Below, piece by piece: positions 23,289 to 34,486 of a stretch of DNA of 64,000 nucleotides. Source of the DNA: Ornithodoros turicata (lineage: Eukaryota > Arthropoda > Arachnida > Ixodida > Argasidae); the NCBI RefSeq assembly GCF_037126465.1, contig NC_088201.1, forward strand, positions 315,001-379,000, given 5' to 3'. The notes below the pieces were generated by a model, which saw nothing but the letters and a program-made list of their open reading frames with translations, ran no database searches and was not told where the DNA came from. The stretch's first letter is position 1. Each line of letters opens with the position of its first letter. Both the position numbers and the translations under genes were made by a program.

Positions 23289-26200
23289 ACATCATATACT
23301 TTGTTTAGTGATAAACTAGGTTAGATTAGAGCGGCTGTGGCAGCTGATCTCGGCCACCCAACTTCATTATCGGAGCGGCTTTGGGGGCAAGGCAAGCTGC
23401 CATGGCCCTATTAATCTAACCTAACTGCACTAAACTAACCCAAGACATTATAGACTTTGTTTAGTGTTAAATTAGGTTAGATTAGTGCGGCTGTTGCAGC
23501 CGGCCTCACCCTCCCAACTTCATCATCGAAGCGGCTTTGGGGGCAAGGCAAGCTGCCATGGCCCTATTAATCTAACCTAACTGCACTAAACTAAGACATC
23601 ATAGACATTGTTTAGTGTTAAATTAGGTTAGATTAGTGCGGCTGTGGCAGCCGGCCTCACCCTCCCAACTTCATCATCGAAGCGGCTTTGGGGGCAAGAC
23701 AAGCTGCCATGGCCCTATTAATCTAACCTAACTGCACTAAACTAACCCAAGACATTATAGACTTTGTTTAGTGTTAAATTAGGTTAGATTAGTGCGGCTG
23801 TTGCAGCCGGCCTCACCCTCCCAACTTCATCATCGAAGCGGCTTTGGGGGCAAGGCAAGCTGCCATGGCCCTATTAATCTAACCTAACTGCACTAAACTA
23901 AGACATCATAGACATTGTTTAGTGTTAAATTAGGTTAGATTAGTGCGGCTGTGGCAGCCGGCCTCACCCTCCCAACTTCATCATCGAAGCGGCTTTGGGG
24001 GCAAGACAAGCTGCCATGGCCCTATTAATCTAACCTAACTGCACTAAACTAACCCAAGACATTATAGACTTTGTTTAGTGTTAAATTAGGTTAGATTAGT
24101 GCGGCTGTGGCAGCCGGCCTCACCCTCCCAACTTCATTATCGAAGCGGCTTTGGGGGCAAGGCAAGCTGCCATGGCCCTATTAATCTAACCTAACTGCAC
24201 TAAACTAACCCAAGACATTATAGACTTTGTTTAGTGTTAAATTAGGTTAGATTAGTGCGGCTGTTGCAGCCGGCCTCACCCTCCCAACTTCATCATCGAA
24301 GCGGCTTTGGGGGCAAGGCAAGCTGCCATGGCCCTATTAATCTAACCTAACTGCACTAAACTAACCCAAGACATCATAGACATTGTTTAGTGTTAAATTA
24401 GGTTAGATTAGTGCGGCTGTTGCAGCCGGCCTCACCCTCCCAACTTCATCATCGAAGCGGCTTTGGGGGCAAGGCAAGCTGCCATGGCCCTATTAATCTA
24501 ACCTAACTGCACTAAACTAAGACATCATAGGCATTGTTTAGTGTTAAATTAGGTTAGATTAGTGCGGCTGTGGCAGCCGGCCTCACCCTCCCAACTTCAT
24601 CATCGAAGCGGCTTTGGGGGCAAGACAAGCTGCCATGGCCCTATTAATCTAACCTAACTGCACTAAACTAACCCAAGACATTATAGACTTTGTTTAGTGT
24701 TAAATTAGGTTAGATTAGTGCGGCTGTGGCAGCCGGCCTCACCCTCCCAACTTCATTATCGAAGCGGCTTTGGGGGCAAGGCAAGCTGCCATGGCCCTAT
24801 TAATCTAACCTAACTGCACTAAACTAACCCAAGACATTATAGACTTTGTTTAGTGTTAAATTAGGTTAGATTAGTGTGGCAGCCGGCCTCACCCTCCCAA
24901 CTTCATTATCGAAGCGGCTTTGGGGGCAAGGCAAGCTGCCATGGCCCTATTAATCTAACCTAACTGCACTAAACTAACCCAAGACATTATAGACTTTGTT
25001 TAGTGTTAAATTAGGTTAGATTAGTGTGGCAGCCGGCCTCACCCTCCCAACTTCATTATCGAAGCGGCTTTGGGGGCAAGGCAAGCTGCCATGGCCCTAT
25101 TAATCTAACCTAACTGCACTAAACTAACCCAAGACATTATAGACTTTGTTTAGTGTTAAATTAGGTTAGATTAGTGTGGCAGCCGGCCTCACCCTCCCAA
25201 CTTCATTATCGAAGCGGCTTTGGGGGCAAGGCAAGCTGCCATGGCCCTATTAATCTAACCTAACTGCACTAAACTAACCCAAGACATTATAGACTTTGTT
25301 TAGTGTTAAATTAGGTTAGATTAGTGCGGCTGTGGCAGCCGGCCTCACCCTCCCAACTTCATTATCGAAGCGGCTTTGGGGGCAAGGCAAGCTGCCATGG
25401 CCCTATTAATCTAACCTAACTGCACTAAACTAACCCAAGACATTATAGACTTTGTTTAGTGTTAAATTAGGTTAGATTAGTGCGGCTGTGGCAGCCGGCC
25501 TCACCCTCCCAACTTCATTATCGAAGCGGCTTTGGGGGCAAGGCAAGCTGCCATGGCCCTATTAATCTAACCTAACTGCACTAAACTAAGACATCATAGA
25601 CATTGTTTAGTGTTAAATTAGGTTAGATTAGTGCGGCTGTGGCAGCCGGCCTCACCCTCCCAACTTCATTATCGAAGCGGCTTTGGGAGCAAGGCAAGCT
25701 GCCATGGCCCTATTAATCTAACCTAACTGCACTAAACTAAGACATCATAGACATTGTTTAGTGTTAAATTAGGTTAGATTAGTGCGGCTGTGGCAGCCGG
25801 CCTCACCCTCCCAACTTCATTATCGAAGCGGCTTTGGGGGCAAGGCAAGCTGCCATGGCCCTATTAATCTAACCTAACTGCACTAACCGAAGACATCATA
25901 GACTTTGTTTAGTGATAAATTAGGTTAGATTAGTGCGGCTGTGGCAGCCGGCATCACCCTCCCAACTTCATTATCGAAGCGGCTTTGGGGGCAAGGCAAG
26001 CTGCCATGGCCCTATTAATCTAACCTAACTGCACTAGACTAACCCAAGACATTATAGACTTTGTTTAGTGTTAAATTAGGTTAGATTAGTGCGGCTGTGG
26101 CAGCCGGCCTCACCCTCCCAACTTCATTATCGAAGCGGCTTTGGTGGCAAGGCAAGCTGCCATAGCCCTATTAATCTAACCTAACTGCACTAAACTAACC

Positions 26201-28095
26201 CAAGACATTATAGACTTTGTTTAGTGTTAAATTAGGTTAGATTAGTGCGGCTGTGGCAGCCGGCCTCACCCTCCCAACTTCATCATCGAAGCGGCTTTGG
26301 GGGCAAGGCAAGCTGCCATGGCCCTATTAATCTAACCTAACTGCACTAAACTAAGACATCATAGACATTATTTTGTGTTAAATTAGGTTAGATTAGAGCG
26401 GCTGTGGCAACTGACCTCGGCCTCCCAACTTCATTATCGGAGCGGCTTTGGGGGCAAGGCAAGCTGCCATGGCCCTATTAATCTAACCTGACTGCACTAA
26501 ACTAACCCAAGTCATTATAGACTTTGTTTAGTGTTAAATTAGGTTAGATTAGTGCGGCTGTGGCAGCCGGCATCACCCTCCCAACTTCATTATCGAAGCG
26601 GCTTTGGGGGCAAGGCAAGCTGCCATAGCCCTATTAATCTAACCTAACTGCACTAAACTAACCCAAGACATCATAGACTTTGTTTAGTGATAAATTAGGT
26701 TAGATTAGTGCGGCTGTGGCAGCCGGCCTCACCCTCCCAACTTCATCATCGAAGCGGCTTTGGGGGCAAGGCAAGCTGCCATAGCCCTATTAATCTAACC
26801 TAACTGCACTAAACTAACCCAAGACATTATAGACTTTGTTTAGTGTTAAATTAGGTTAGATTAGTGCGGCTGTGGCAGCCGGCCTCACCCTCCCAACTTC
26901 ATTATCGAAGCGGCTTTGGGGGCAAGGCAAGCTACCATGGCCCTATTAATCTAACCTAACTGCACTAAACCCAAGACATTATAGACTTTGTTTAGTGATA
27001 AATTATGCTAGATTAGAGCGGCTGTGGCAGCTGACCTCGGCCTCCCAACTTCATTATCGAAGCGGCTTTGGGGGCAAGGCAAGCTGCCATGGCCCTATTA
27101 ATCTAACCTAACTGCACTAAACTAACCGAAGACATCATAGACTTTGTTTAGTGATAAATTAGGTTAGATTAGTGCGGCTGTGGCAGCCGGCCTCACCCTC
27201 CCAACTTCATTATCGGAGCGGCTTTGGGAGCAAGGCAAGCTGCCATAGCCCTATTAATCTAACCTAACTGCACTAAACTAACCCAAGACATTATAGACTT
27301 TGTTTAGTGTTAAATTAGGTTAGATTAGTGCGGCTGTGGCAGCCGGCCTCACCCTCCCAACTTCATTATCGAAGCGGCTTTGGGGGCAAGGCAAGCTACC
27401 ATGGCCCTATTAATCTAACCTAACTGCACTAAACCCAAGACATTATAGACTTTGTTTAGTGATAAATTATGCTAGATTAGAGCGGCTGTGGCAGCTGACC
27501 TCGGCCTCCCAACTTCATTATCGAAGCGGCTTTGGGGGCAAGGCAAGCTGCCATGGCCCTATTAATCTAACCTAACTGCACTAAACTAACCGAAGACATC
27601 ATAGACTTTGTTTAGTGATAAATTAGGTTAGATTAGTGCGGCTGTGGCAGCCGGCCTCACCCTCCCAACTTCATTATCGGAGCGGCTTTGGGAGCAAGGC
27701 AAGCTGCCATGGCCCTATTAATCTAACCTAACTGCACTAAACTAACTCAAGACATCATAGACTTTGTTGAGTGATAAATTAGGTTAGATTAGTGCGGCTG
27801 TGGCAGCTGGCCTCTCCCTCCCAACTATCGAAGCAGATTTGGGGGCAAGGCAAGCTGCCATGGCCCTATTAATCTAACCTAACTGCACTAAACTAACTCA
27901 AGACATCATAGACTTTGTTTAGTGATAAATTAGGTTAGATTAGACTTCATTACCGAAGCGGCTTTGGGGGCAAGGCAAGCTGCCATGGCCCTATTAATCT
28001 AACCTAACTTCACTAAACTAACCCAAGACATAATCAACTTGGTTAGTTTAGTGATAAGTTAGATTAATGGGGTCATATGGCAGCTTCCCTTGCCC
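23289..28095. repeat. 150-156-bp satellite array with self-complementary monomers
   Basis: About 31 tandem monomers with landmarks TTTGTTTAGTGTTAAATTAG, GGCAGCCGGCCTCACCCTCC, GGCAAGCTGCCATGGCCC and TAATCTAACCTAACTGCAC. Repeat spacing is usually 156 bp, with 150-bp variants near 24.87-25.2 kb that lost six bases. Within each monomer the 5' part (TTTAGTG, TTAGGTTAGATTA, GGCAG) is the inverse of the 3' part (CTGCC, TAATCTAACCTAA, CACTAAA), so every monomer can form a hairpin. The last units near 27.8-28.1 kb are degenerate. Confidence 0.97.
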
Positions 28096-28518
28096 CTCAA
28101 AATCCGTTTCAATAATAAGGTGAAGCCGCCTTGCAGATTGGCAACGGCAACCAGAAGAATACACTGGTTTCGTTCCAAAAATGGCGAAAAACCAGCAAAA
28201 ATCACTCTGAACAGCGAAGAAACGAAGAGTTCAGCAACGCGCGGCGTTCCTTCAAGTGGGCTTGCCCGCAATACAGAGAAGTGTTAGGTGAAGCCAACTT
28301 TCAAATGATGACGACTACCAAATGAATGCCCTCCTTTCTTTGTTCAAATGCATGTAGGCATTCCTTATTGTATTCAAAGCACAGGGCGCGGTGATTTCGA
28401 TTTTGCGTAAGAAAATTACATTAACCTAGTGCACCGCTGCATTGTTATCCCATCCCAGGAGAAATTTATACCGTTTAGTACAGCCCGTTTGAGAACTATA
28501 GTTATATCGTAGAACGTG

Positions 28519-28543
28519 AAAAAAAAAAAAAAAAAAAAAAAAA
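28519..28543 (+). repeat. Poly(A) run
   Basis: 25 consecutive A near the left end of foldback 2, just inside its target duplication. It could be a remnant of the RNA-mediated insertion or a simple repeat. Confidence 0.8.
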
Positions 28544-28625
28544 CAATGTACAAGTTTCCGGCGATGCAGAATCAAAAACAACAAAGACGGTTAAGAGCAT
28601 CAACTGTTTACTATATACATAAAAA

Positions 28626-28659
28626 CAAGACTTTCGTGCAGTCGGCTGCACTTCTTCAG
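28626..28659 (-). ncRNA. Hammerhead-like core, left arm of foldback 2
   Basis: Minus strand: CTGAAGA, A, perfect six-base-pair stem GTGCAG/CTGCAC with a 4-nt loop, then GAAAGTCTTG. With its mate it has the best stem of the set. Confidence 0.6.
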
Positions 28660-28694
28660 GTTTGAAGAACCTGAACCAGAAGAACCTGAAGAAC

Positions 28695-28728
28695 CTGAAG
28701 AAGTGCAGCCTACTGCACGAAAGTCTTG
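28695..28728 (+). ncRNA. Hammerhead-like core, right arm of foldback 2
   Basis: Plus strand: CTGAAGA, A, stem GTGCAG/CTGCAC, then GAAAGTCTTG. It differs from its mate by a single loop base. Confidence 0.6.
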
Positions 28729-29149
28729 TTTTTATGTATATAGTAAACAGTTGATGCTCTTAACCGTCTTTGTTATTTTTAACTATAGTTATAGTTCACT
28801 TTATACAGCAGATACATTTTGGTACAAAATAAAAGCTTAGTACGATTGCGGTTGTTTCTATGAAACCTGCTGTGATACTCACCGTTACGCACTAGTGAAT
28901 CAGAGTTGTCGTTATTTGAGCATCTCCCACATAACTGTCACGTTAGGTTGCACTGCATTTCATGTGACCGTTTAGCAGACAGATAATCCTCTTCAGATGT
29001 GTCCCTCAGAGCCCTGAACCATCTGCAGGAAACTTGCAGGTTCGGATGAAATGTAGATGGCACCGGATCAGGAGCGTGCGCCACCAATTTTCTTCGCACC
29101 GATCACAGGGTGGCCACACTCGAGTCGAGGTACAACGTCAAAGGATACC

Positions 29150-29678
29150 ATTTATTTGGTAAATATCGTTGTTTCGATTTTTACAAATGCACTCTTGCCA
29201 TCGATGTTGCCAAGAACCGCTTGTGCAGTGATAACACACTGCTTGAGGTTTGTCCATCAATGAAATTATATTAGTGCTCTCTTTCTGCCTCAGCAAAACA
29301 TATTTTAAATTCGACATCCAAGTGTACAAGCAAATAGAAGGATGTCCCATGGGTAGCCCAGTTTCTGTTCCAATGGCAAACCTTGTCATGGAACACATTG
29401 AGGATAAAATTTTTGACTCGTTACTGTCAGGTTTTATAAATGCTATTTAGATGACACGTTGGTAATTTTACGTCGTGGAGATAAGACCTTACTTAACAGT
29501 GTCCATCCTAACATACAGTTGACGATAGAAAAGGAAAGCAATTCCCAGCTTCCTTTTCTTGATGTTTTAGTTACTCGTAATGAGCGTCTATCACGAGCCC
29601 TGTGGCTCGGATCATGCTCCTGAACACAAACGTGCCATGGTAAGGTCACTTTATACTCGTTTGGACGCGAGTACGTAC
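29150..29678 (+). pseudogene. Penelope-like reverse transcriptase remnant
   Basis: Plus-strand translations give the signature order of a Penelope-like reverse transcriptase: SIFTN, SFCLSKTYFKFDIQVYKQIE, GCPMGSPVSVPMANLVMEHI, then in another frame YLDDTLVIL (the catalytic-box position) and QLPFLDVLVTR, a block typical of this family just after the catalytic core. Frame changes near 29448 and 29600 and a stop after FINAI show decay. The remainder of the element continues at 31141 after a hAT-like insertion. The N-terminal region was not recognised upstream of about 29150. Penelope-like enzymes copy RNA into DNA and pair with a GIY-YIG endonuclease. Confidence 0.88.
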
Positions 29679-31132
29679 CAGTGTTGTACCTGCTACCAAA
29701 ACAGAGTAACGCAATACCGCTATACCCACTACTCCACAAAATAGTAGCGCAATACTAGTGTCATTACAAATTTGAAAAATAACGCGATACCGCTACCAAT
29801 TAAAAGTAACGTAAATACCATGCCTCTACTTTTCCACTACCATACCCTTCTTAGGCAACACATTATCGTAGGCACCTCGTTGCCGAATGTGTCTCAAGAC
29901 GGTCCAGTATTTATGCAGTCACTTACAATGTAGATATATTATTTGACGTTGAGCTTGCAATGATAGTGCTTTGTTGGAGACGACAGATTGAGCAGTTCTG
30001 CTTGTGGTCAAGTGGAGCCATCATAAGCTAACTCTCATTGAGTCCTCAATAACTAGGTATCATGTTGTAAAAAGATGAAACGTTGGGGAGGTGTGTTAGC
30101 TTAGCTCAATTAGCCTTGGACCAGTAATCCAGAATATGTGGGTTCGAGTTCTACAGATGGCTAACCTTTTCAGTGACTTCCTTCTTTCAAAGCCATCATG
30201 TTTGCTCATGTTTTCGCCAGGAACAACGCCTCCAGGAGAGCCTTCTGAGTGCTCGCAATAATTAGGAGAATCATTTCCAGAAAAAAAAATATCATGTAAC
30301 TTTTCTCTAAACATGACAATCAATGGGACCAATCAATGGTTTAAAATTAATCCGTTAAGTACCACCACCAAGCTAGTGTGCAAAGAGCATTAATAAGCAT
30401 ATTTGACGACGTTTTGACGTCCCGAATGACGTTATTATTTATTCATACTGTTTGGCTCATATACCAGCAGAGTAACATATTTAATGTGAGAAATTAACTA
30501 GATCGCGTTCGGCAACCTGTGTAAGCTAAGGTAATTCTATCTTGCCAGAAATGCTTCACTTGTGGCACAAACATCTTAAAGGAAAGTCGGCGATACGTTT
30601 GGAGTGTGATGACTATCTCTCGTTGCATCTCCGATATATTTTTCGTATTCCCATTCAAGACGACAACGATAAATGGTTGAGAAATGATGGTGACAATACG
30701 AACAATAAATTTGCGAAAGACAGTTTGAAATGTGATATCAACACGCTCACACTAGCCTTGCAACTAGCGAACTATGACGGAAACGCATTATATGGTGTTA
30801 TATATACCTGTTAGTGTTTCGCAATGTGAGCTAAAATGTTATCTGCTATCAGGTGGCTTTCTGTGCCGTGTTGCTGGTCATGCAGAACAAACAAAAATTA
30901 TATTCCTAAATATTCGACTATGCTTAGATTATGAGAGTTAGTGAAGCTAGGATGGTCACATCAGACTGCCTGATTAACAAGTAACTAAAAAGAGTAACAA
31001 GGAAAAGATTCTGCTTCACCGTTGTCGCTTTTTTGCTCCCATATTATAAAAAGTAGCAGTAACGGTAGCGGAGAAAGAGTCCGCCACATTTGTAGCGGAA
31101 ATACTTTTCCCAATTTAAAAAGTACAACACTG
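29679..31132. mobile_element. hAT-like non-autonomous element with 8-bp duplication
   Basis: The left end CAGTGTTGTACC and the complement of the right end CAGTGTTGTACT form terminal inverted repeats with the CAGNG start typical of hAT elements. GTACGTAC (29671-29678) and GTACATAC (31133-31140) flank it, an 8-bp target duplication with one mismatch, as expected for hAT. Outer segments on both sides repeat words such as GTAACGC and CTACC. An internal open frame (30542-30814, 90 codons) has no recognisable transposase motif, and a SINE sits at 30.1 kb. Removing the element and one duplication copy puts the flanking Penelope segments in one frame. Confidence 0.85.
30104..30270 (+). mobile_element. 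tRNA-derived SINE inside the hAT-like element
   Basis: TTAGCTCAATTAGCCTTGG (A-box region), ACCAGTAATCC, then ATGTGGGTTCGAGTTCTACA (B-box region) and GGCTAACCTTTTCAGTGA. It is the fullest copy in the window of the family also seen at 19.3 and 43.3 kb. The right boundary is approximate. Confidence 0.7.
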
Positions 31133-31140
31133 GTACATAC

Positions 31141-31669
31141 CACGCAAAGGAGGCCAAACAACTGCTCATTAGTGATATCCTCACCAAAAACCATTATCCC
31201 CATTAATTTTATCAAAGATACTGTCTCAAGAATGGAAGCGCCCTCCTCCTTATGTCCGCAGTTTGTCAGAGTTGATACAGAGGAACCTAAAACCGTTGGG
31301 CATTGCAACGTAATGTACTTTGCCACCCCAAGGACTCTGCCCCACATGTCTCAATCTGGCATTGTTTACAAAATATAATGTACATTGGAGAAATAGGAAT
31401 AAAGGGAACAGAGAAAAGCGGCAGAGAAAATGCCGAACCCAACTTGTCCAATACGTGTTGAAAACCAGATCATTCCTTTGATTTGGATAATGCTTTAGCT
31501 ATGGAACAAAGATGGGGGGATAAGGCATTCACAGTGAAAAGAATGCATGTAACAGCCACAAGGGGCCTCTGCCTATTTGTTACGAGGGTTTCAAAGATTT
31601 CCCACACTACCTACCTCAACATTTCGTTGTGTTCATGCTCATGAGGACGCCTATACAGGAGTCCAAATG
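31141..31669 (+). pseudogene. Penelope-like C-terminal part with GIY-YIG remnant
   Basis: After the hAT-like element the plus strand resumes with HAKEAKQLLISDIL, the region that links the reverse transcriptase to the endonuclease in Penelope-like elements. Near 31375 IMYIGEIG fits the YIG half of a GIY-YIG endonuclease, and FDLDNALAMEQRWG at 31480-31520 matches the conserved block that follows. Stops and frame changes are frequent. At 31638-31669 CTCATGAGGAC ... GTCCAAA may be a degenerate hammerhead-like motif at the 3' end. Confidence 0.7.
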
Positions 31670-32880
31670 TCCTATTGCTTTTGTTTTGTTTCTCTGCTAT
31701 GTAAGCCAGTGTAAAAAATCAATATACTGAAAAATAAGAGAGAGGAAGCCGCCCGTGTGGACCAAGTTCCGTGACAGCAGTTTTCGTTATCCTTTTTTCT
31801 GAGCTGTTTTGTGCCAACGGGAAATCAAGTTCTGGCTAGATATATGGAGCCCAGAAATTGAACCATCTCTGTGTCGGACGTTTTGTGCACGGATGTGGGA
31901 CTGATGTCAAAAAGCTCATCTACGCAGGGCTTTACCTCAGACAGTGCACCCTGACCGTTTCAATCGTCCACAGCTTCCCTGAGACAGAAATCACTGCCAG
32001 CCATCAACAGCAAAGATATGTTCATGGCACTTGGCACGTTCATGGCAAGAGACTGATTTTGTCCAAACATGCCAAATAGAAGACGGATTCTCTATGAATT
32101 TGCGGGGCCATTAGTCTTCACATTCAAGAAGAAGCCAGAAAGAAAACTACCAAAGCAATGCGTTGTAATGATGCAAAACTATCGATAGGACATTGATACT
32201 GTCGAGAAACTCTAGATAGTTTTAGGATAATTGACCATCGATACTTGCTCCAATCGTACTAAGCTTTGTATACAGTGTACTAAACAGTCTAAATATCTCA
32301 TAGGATGGGATAAAAGAGCAGCTTTGCACTCTCCCAAAATCAAAATGACCGTGCTCCAATGCAATAAGAAATACAGAAGCACTCTTACCTTGCTTGCATT
32401 CTCTTTTGAACCCCTTGTCTCATCACGTGAATAACATAGGGGAACTGCACATGGGTGAGGCAAGACAAGAGTTAGAATAGCTGCACGTCAGTTGTGTGTA
32501 TGACTCGGGTCGGATAGGGAGCCTCAAACATGGCACAATTCCAGAGGTTTGTGTTCCAGAGGAGGGTCTTGCATATCGTCTATTGGTGGTGGTGTTCCTG
32601 TGCAGTTTGATGTAACACATGGCAAGAGGAGACAACGCATATTTAGAGTACAGCTTGGGACAAAAGTTTACGGAATGCTGGGGTGTCGCATTTCTCCAGC
32701 ATACACACTGAGAGATTGATAGCACACCCATTTCTTATTCGACCTCTTCCCGATATCTAGCAGGGGACCGAGGGGGGAAACACACCAGTGCAGTGCAAAT
32801 CTCATTCACAGGAAGTCGCTAGTGGCATCCCAAAAAGTCGCTCAAATTGAAACTGAAAGTCGATACCCAAGCAACAAACA
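31670..32880. other. No recognisable gene or repeat
   Basis: Several ATCGATA-type words near 32180-32245. Open frames of 65-100 codons occur on both strands but show no family motif. Confidence 0.35.
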
Positions 32881-33670
32881 AAGGTTGGGCCAAGCTTGGC
32901 AATAGTTAGACTGGCCTACCTGGCCTTGGTTGGTACATCATCGGCCAACAAGCTTGTTTCATGATAGGGATCTGTAGCCTGGCCAATGACTTGCCAACCA
33001 CTGGCCAGCATTCATTGCGCCAAGCTTGTGCCAAGCTTGTGCCAAGCTTGTGCCAAGCTTGTGCCAAGATACAGACCAAAGCATTCCTGCGGCGTTACTC
33101 ATATTCATACTCAATTGTCTCATGGCGTAAGATAACGATTTATCATTCTTTGTTTGTTGCTCGTATTTCCCACAACGGACAATGTGCACGGCTCTTGAAA
33201 GTGCAAAAAAAAAAAGAGAGGGAGAATCATAAAAGCTCGCAAGATGCTTGAGGCCACTAGGACCAAACTGCATTTCTTTCCTGAGGAAGAACAGATACTA
33301 TACATAGGTTGCCTCGCGAACTTCCACAAATTCGAGAGTCCTCTTTGCCTGTTAGTCAAAATGAAGAGTCAGGTGTGAAAGTTTAATTCGGTGTGTGCAC
33401 AAACATAACTGAAATGATTAATTGCTTGTTGTATTAATTCACCATGATAACGTCTCTGTTTCTTAATGCTTTCGGTTTCAGACATTCCACATTACCCTCA
33501 CCCCAAGGTAATATGCGGACATTGTACCAAGCTTGGCAAGAGCTTGGCCAACAAGCTCGTTTCTTGGAAGAGATCTGTCCCCAGACTGACGGCTTGCCAA
33601 ACCTCGCTCTGCCTATCACTATGCAACATTGCGCCAACGTTGGCTGGACGGGAGTCGTTGGCCATCGGTC
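32881..33670. repeat. Region dense in GCCAAGCTTGGC-type words
   Basis: GCCAAGCTTGGC (32889-32900) and many TTGGCCAA, GCTTGGC and TGCCAA words occur in two clusters (32881-33070 and 33520-33665). At about 33021-33064 the 11-bp unit CAAGCTTGTGC is repeated four times. Between the clusters lies ordinary sequence. Confidence 0.6.
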
Positions 33671-34486
33671 ATTGCTTGCTTGGGTAAAAAAGTCACAGCC
33701 CTTTTCGTTAGGTGCGCGTTATGAGCTACGAGGATGTTTCAGCAGATGGGCGTGCTAGACAGCCAAGAAAGGACATGATAAAATCAGTCTGAGGTGAAGA
33801 AAGATTAGAGAAAGTCAATGAAATTTGGAACCTTGAACATCTTCTGCGGAACTTTCTCGTTTTGTCATTGTGGTTTGTTTATTGCTTGCAAAACTGATGC
33901 CTTCTCGTGTTTTTGCAACCTACTATGCTTTTCTATGTCTGAGCGACAATCGCGCATAAATCTCACTTGCATTAGATGCCCTTGTGTCACAGTCTTTGAT
34001 TGGACGCAGCTATACCTTCAACACTGGCACCATCACCCAGCTCTTGCGGTACTTCTGGTCTTACTTAGGAGGCATTTTGGAAACCGCTTGCGTCTGGTCC
34101 ATGCGGCGCATTAGAAAAGAGGCAAACTGGCCAATGGACCTCTCCATGACAGGTGATTGCCCCTGAGCAGTTACAGCCGGCAAAAGGTGGCGTGATTTTA
34201 TATTGTTCTTCGCCACGCCGTCCACCGAAATGTGCAAAGAAAATCATGGTTCTTCCTGACTTCATGAAGGAATATTCGTGTCACTAAAAAGTCGCTGGAC
34301 ATATCAGAAAGTCACTAGGAAATCCGCTAATCCCAAATGCAAAATTTGGTTGCTAGACACCCCTCGAAATACGCTAAATTTAGCGACATTTCCCAAATTT
34401 GGTAACACTGGATTTGTCCCAAGCTGCATCAGGACTCCCCTACGGACGAGACTAATCTGGCTGGTGGGACCTTGGTAGCCTTGGTG
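33671..34486. other. No recognisable gene or repeat
   Basis: Open frames of about 60-100 codons on both strands without motifs. A few CTAAATTTAGCGAC / CCCAAATTTGG words near 34375-34405. Confidence 0.35.

Larger units (their letters stand above)
21395..28365. mobile_element. Composite inverted-repeat region enclosing satellite 2
   Basis: The left arm (about 21395-21512) contains GGCATTCCTTTGGTAGGCGT and ATTTGAAAGTTGGCTTCACG. The minus strand of 28200-28365 contains GGCATTCATTTGGTAGTCGT and ATTTGAAAGTTGGCTTCACC followed by similar sequence. These inverted arms enclose about 7 kb: a Penelope-type foldback, a SINE, a foldback MITE and the 150-156-bp satellite. A foldback-type transposon with internal tandem repeats is the simplest reading. 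Confidence 0.55.
28507..28780. mobile_element. Head-to-head Penelope-LTR-like foldback 2
   Basis: Nearly perfect arms at about 28575-28660 and 28694-28780 share CAAGACTTTCGTGCAGTCGG / CACGAAAGTCTTGTTTTTAT and GTAAACAGTTGATGCTCTTA. The direct repeat AACTATAGTTATA is identical at 28494-28506 and 28781-28793, a 13-bp target duplication. A 25-A run lies near the left end (28519-28543). Confidence 0.82.

Noticed and set aside
23289..28095. CRISPR-like array
   Set aside because: Whole monomers are repeated with no unique spacers, and the context is eukaryotic.
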